Shown here: positions 5,965 through 6,107 of the stretch, in pieces
How positions within the stretch are numbered: position 1 is the first letter of the stretch
How the letters are laid out: each line of letters opens with the position of its first letter
Source: Myxococcales bacterium
GTDB lineage: Bacteria; Myxococcota_A; Polyangia; Polyangiales; Houyiibacteriaceae
Assembly (NCBI GenBank): GCA_020354595.1
Contig: CP070650.1
Location: forward strand, 2,269,664 to 2,275,770
DNA: 6,107 bases
Reading direction: 5' to 3'
The notes under the pieces: model-generated
What the model saw: only the letters and a program-made list of their open reading frames with translations
Database searches by the model: none
Told to the model about the DNA's origin: nothing
Position numbers and translations under genes: made by a program

Positions 5965-6107
5965 TTGAGAAAGCCACGTGACAAGGGGCTCTCGCAGTAC
6001 CGTAAAAAGCGCGACCCAACCAAGACGACGGAACCATTTGAAGCTGAACCTGCGCGCAGGGCGGGTGCCGCGACAAAGCGTGGGCGTTTCGTCGTGCATT
6101 GTCACGA
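5965..6107 (+). CDS. ligD: LigD-type 3'-phosphoesterase domain, 5' end only (partial)
   Basis: Only the first 47 codons are present; the frame runs off the right edge. The translation has the typical opening of the LigD phosphoesterase domain: LSQYRKKRDPTKTTEPFE (residues 9-26), matching the family pattern Y-R-x-K-R-D-x-x-x-T-x-E-P, then a basic linker and RFVVHCH (41-47), where family members read FVVxxHxAxxLHYD. His47 fits the conserved catalytic/metal His of that motif. In LigD this domain trims 3' ends during end joining. The start is uncertain: TTG at 5965 is in frame, with AAGGA 11 nt upstream. An ATG at 5954 is one frame off and meets a TGA after four codons. The gene may be a full LigD (phosphoesterase, ligase and polymerase in some order) or a stand-alone phosphoesterase protein. 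Divergence from ku supports an NHEJ role. Confidence 0.85.
   Translation, partial: MRKPRDKGLSQYRKKRDPTKTTEPFEAEPARRAGAATKRGRFVVHCH

Noticed and set aside
5927..6076. N-terminal extension of Ku by 50 residues to a start at 6076
   Set aside because: The extension has no Ku similarity and lies antisense to the recognisable LigD opening. Family homology begins at the GTG at 5926.
5740..6105. 121-residue minus ORF with a hydrophobic N-terminal part
   Set aside because: It overlaps both the Ku coding region and the ligD-like start in other frames; its hydrophobic look is a frame effect.

Overview
The window is a GC-rich stretch of bacterial chromosome. The gene types (a DUF4136-type lipoprotein, a two-sided NHEJ locus, GTG/TTG starts, weak Shine-Dalgarno sites) suggest a myxobacterium or related Myxococcota/Deltaproteobacteria. 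That placement is inferred from gene content and style, not from a marker gene.

Layout. Bases 1-302 hold no convincing gene but do hold strong inverted repeats, followed by a clear ribosome binding site. A plus-strand gene (303-935) encodes a secreted lipoprotein of the DUF4136 type with an unusual tryptophan-rich centre. It converges on a minus-strand block read from right to left: Ku (5926-5066), an M20 metallopeptidase (5059-3719), an SLC4/band 3-type bicarbonate transporter (3651-1597) and a small single-HKD phospholipase D-like protein with a cysteine tail (1527-958). At the right edge, starting about 38 bp from the Ku start and running the opposite way, are the first 47 codons of a LigD-type 3'-phosphoesterase domain, cut by the window end.

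How they fit together. Ku and LigD are the two parts of bacterial non-homologous end joining: Ku binds double-strand ends and recruits LigD, which processes and seals them. Here they are divergent around a very short shared control region. Ku is followed after only 6 nt by the M20 gene, so these two are probably co-transcribed. Gaps of 67 and 69 nt to the transporter and the PLD-like gene allow but do not prove one operon. I see no direct functional link between end joining and the peptidase or transporter; the PLD-like protein could be a nuclease.

The most striking item is the transporter. It is a bacterial protein with the whole architecture of animal SLC4 carriers: an EIIA-like/band 3 cytoplasmic domain, a full membrane domain with motifs closest to the Na+-coupled bicarbonate cotransporters, and an acidic C-terminal LDADEE motif resembling the tail of human AE1. 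Comparisons with family members were made from memory, not by alignment.
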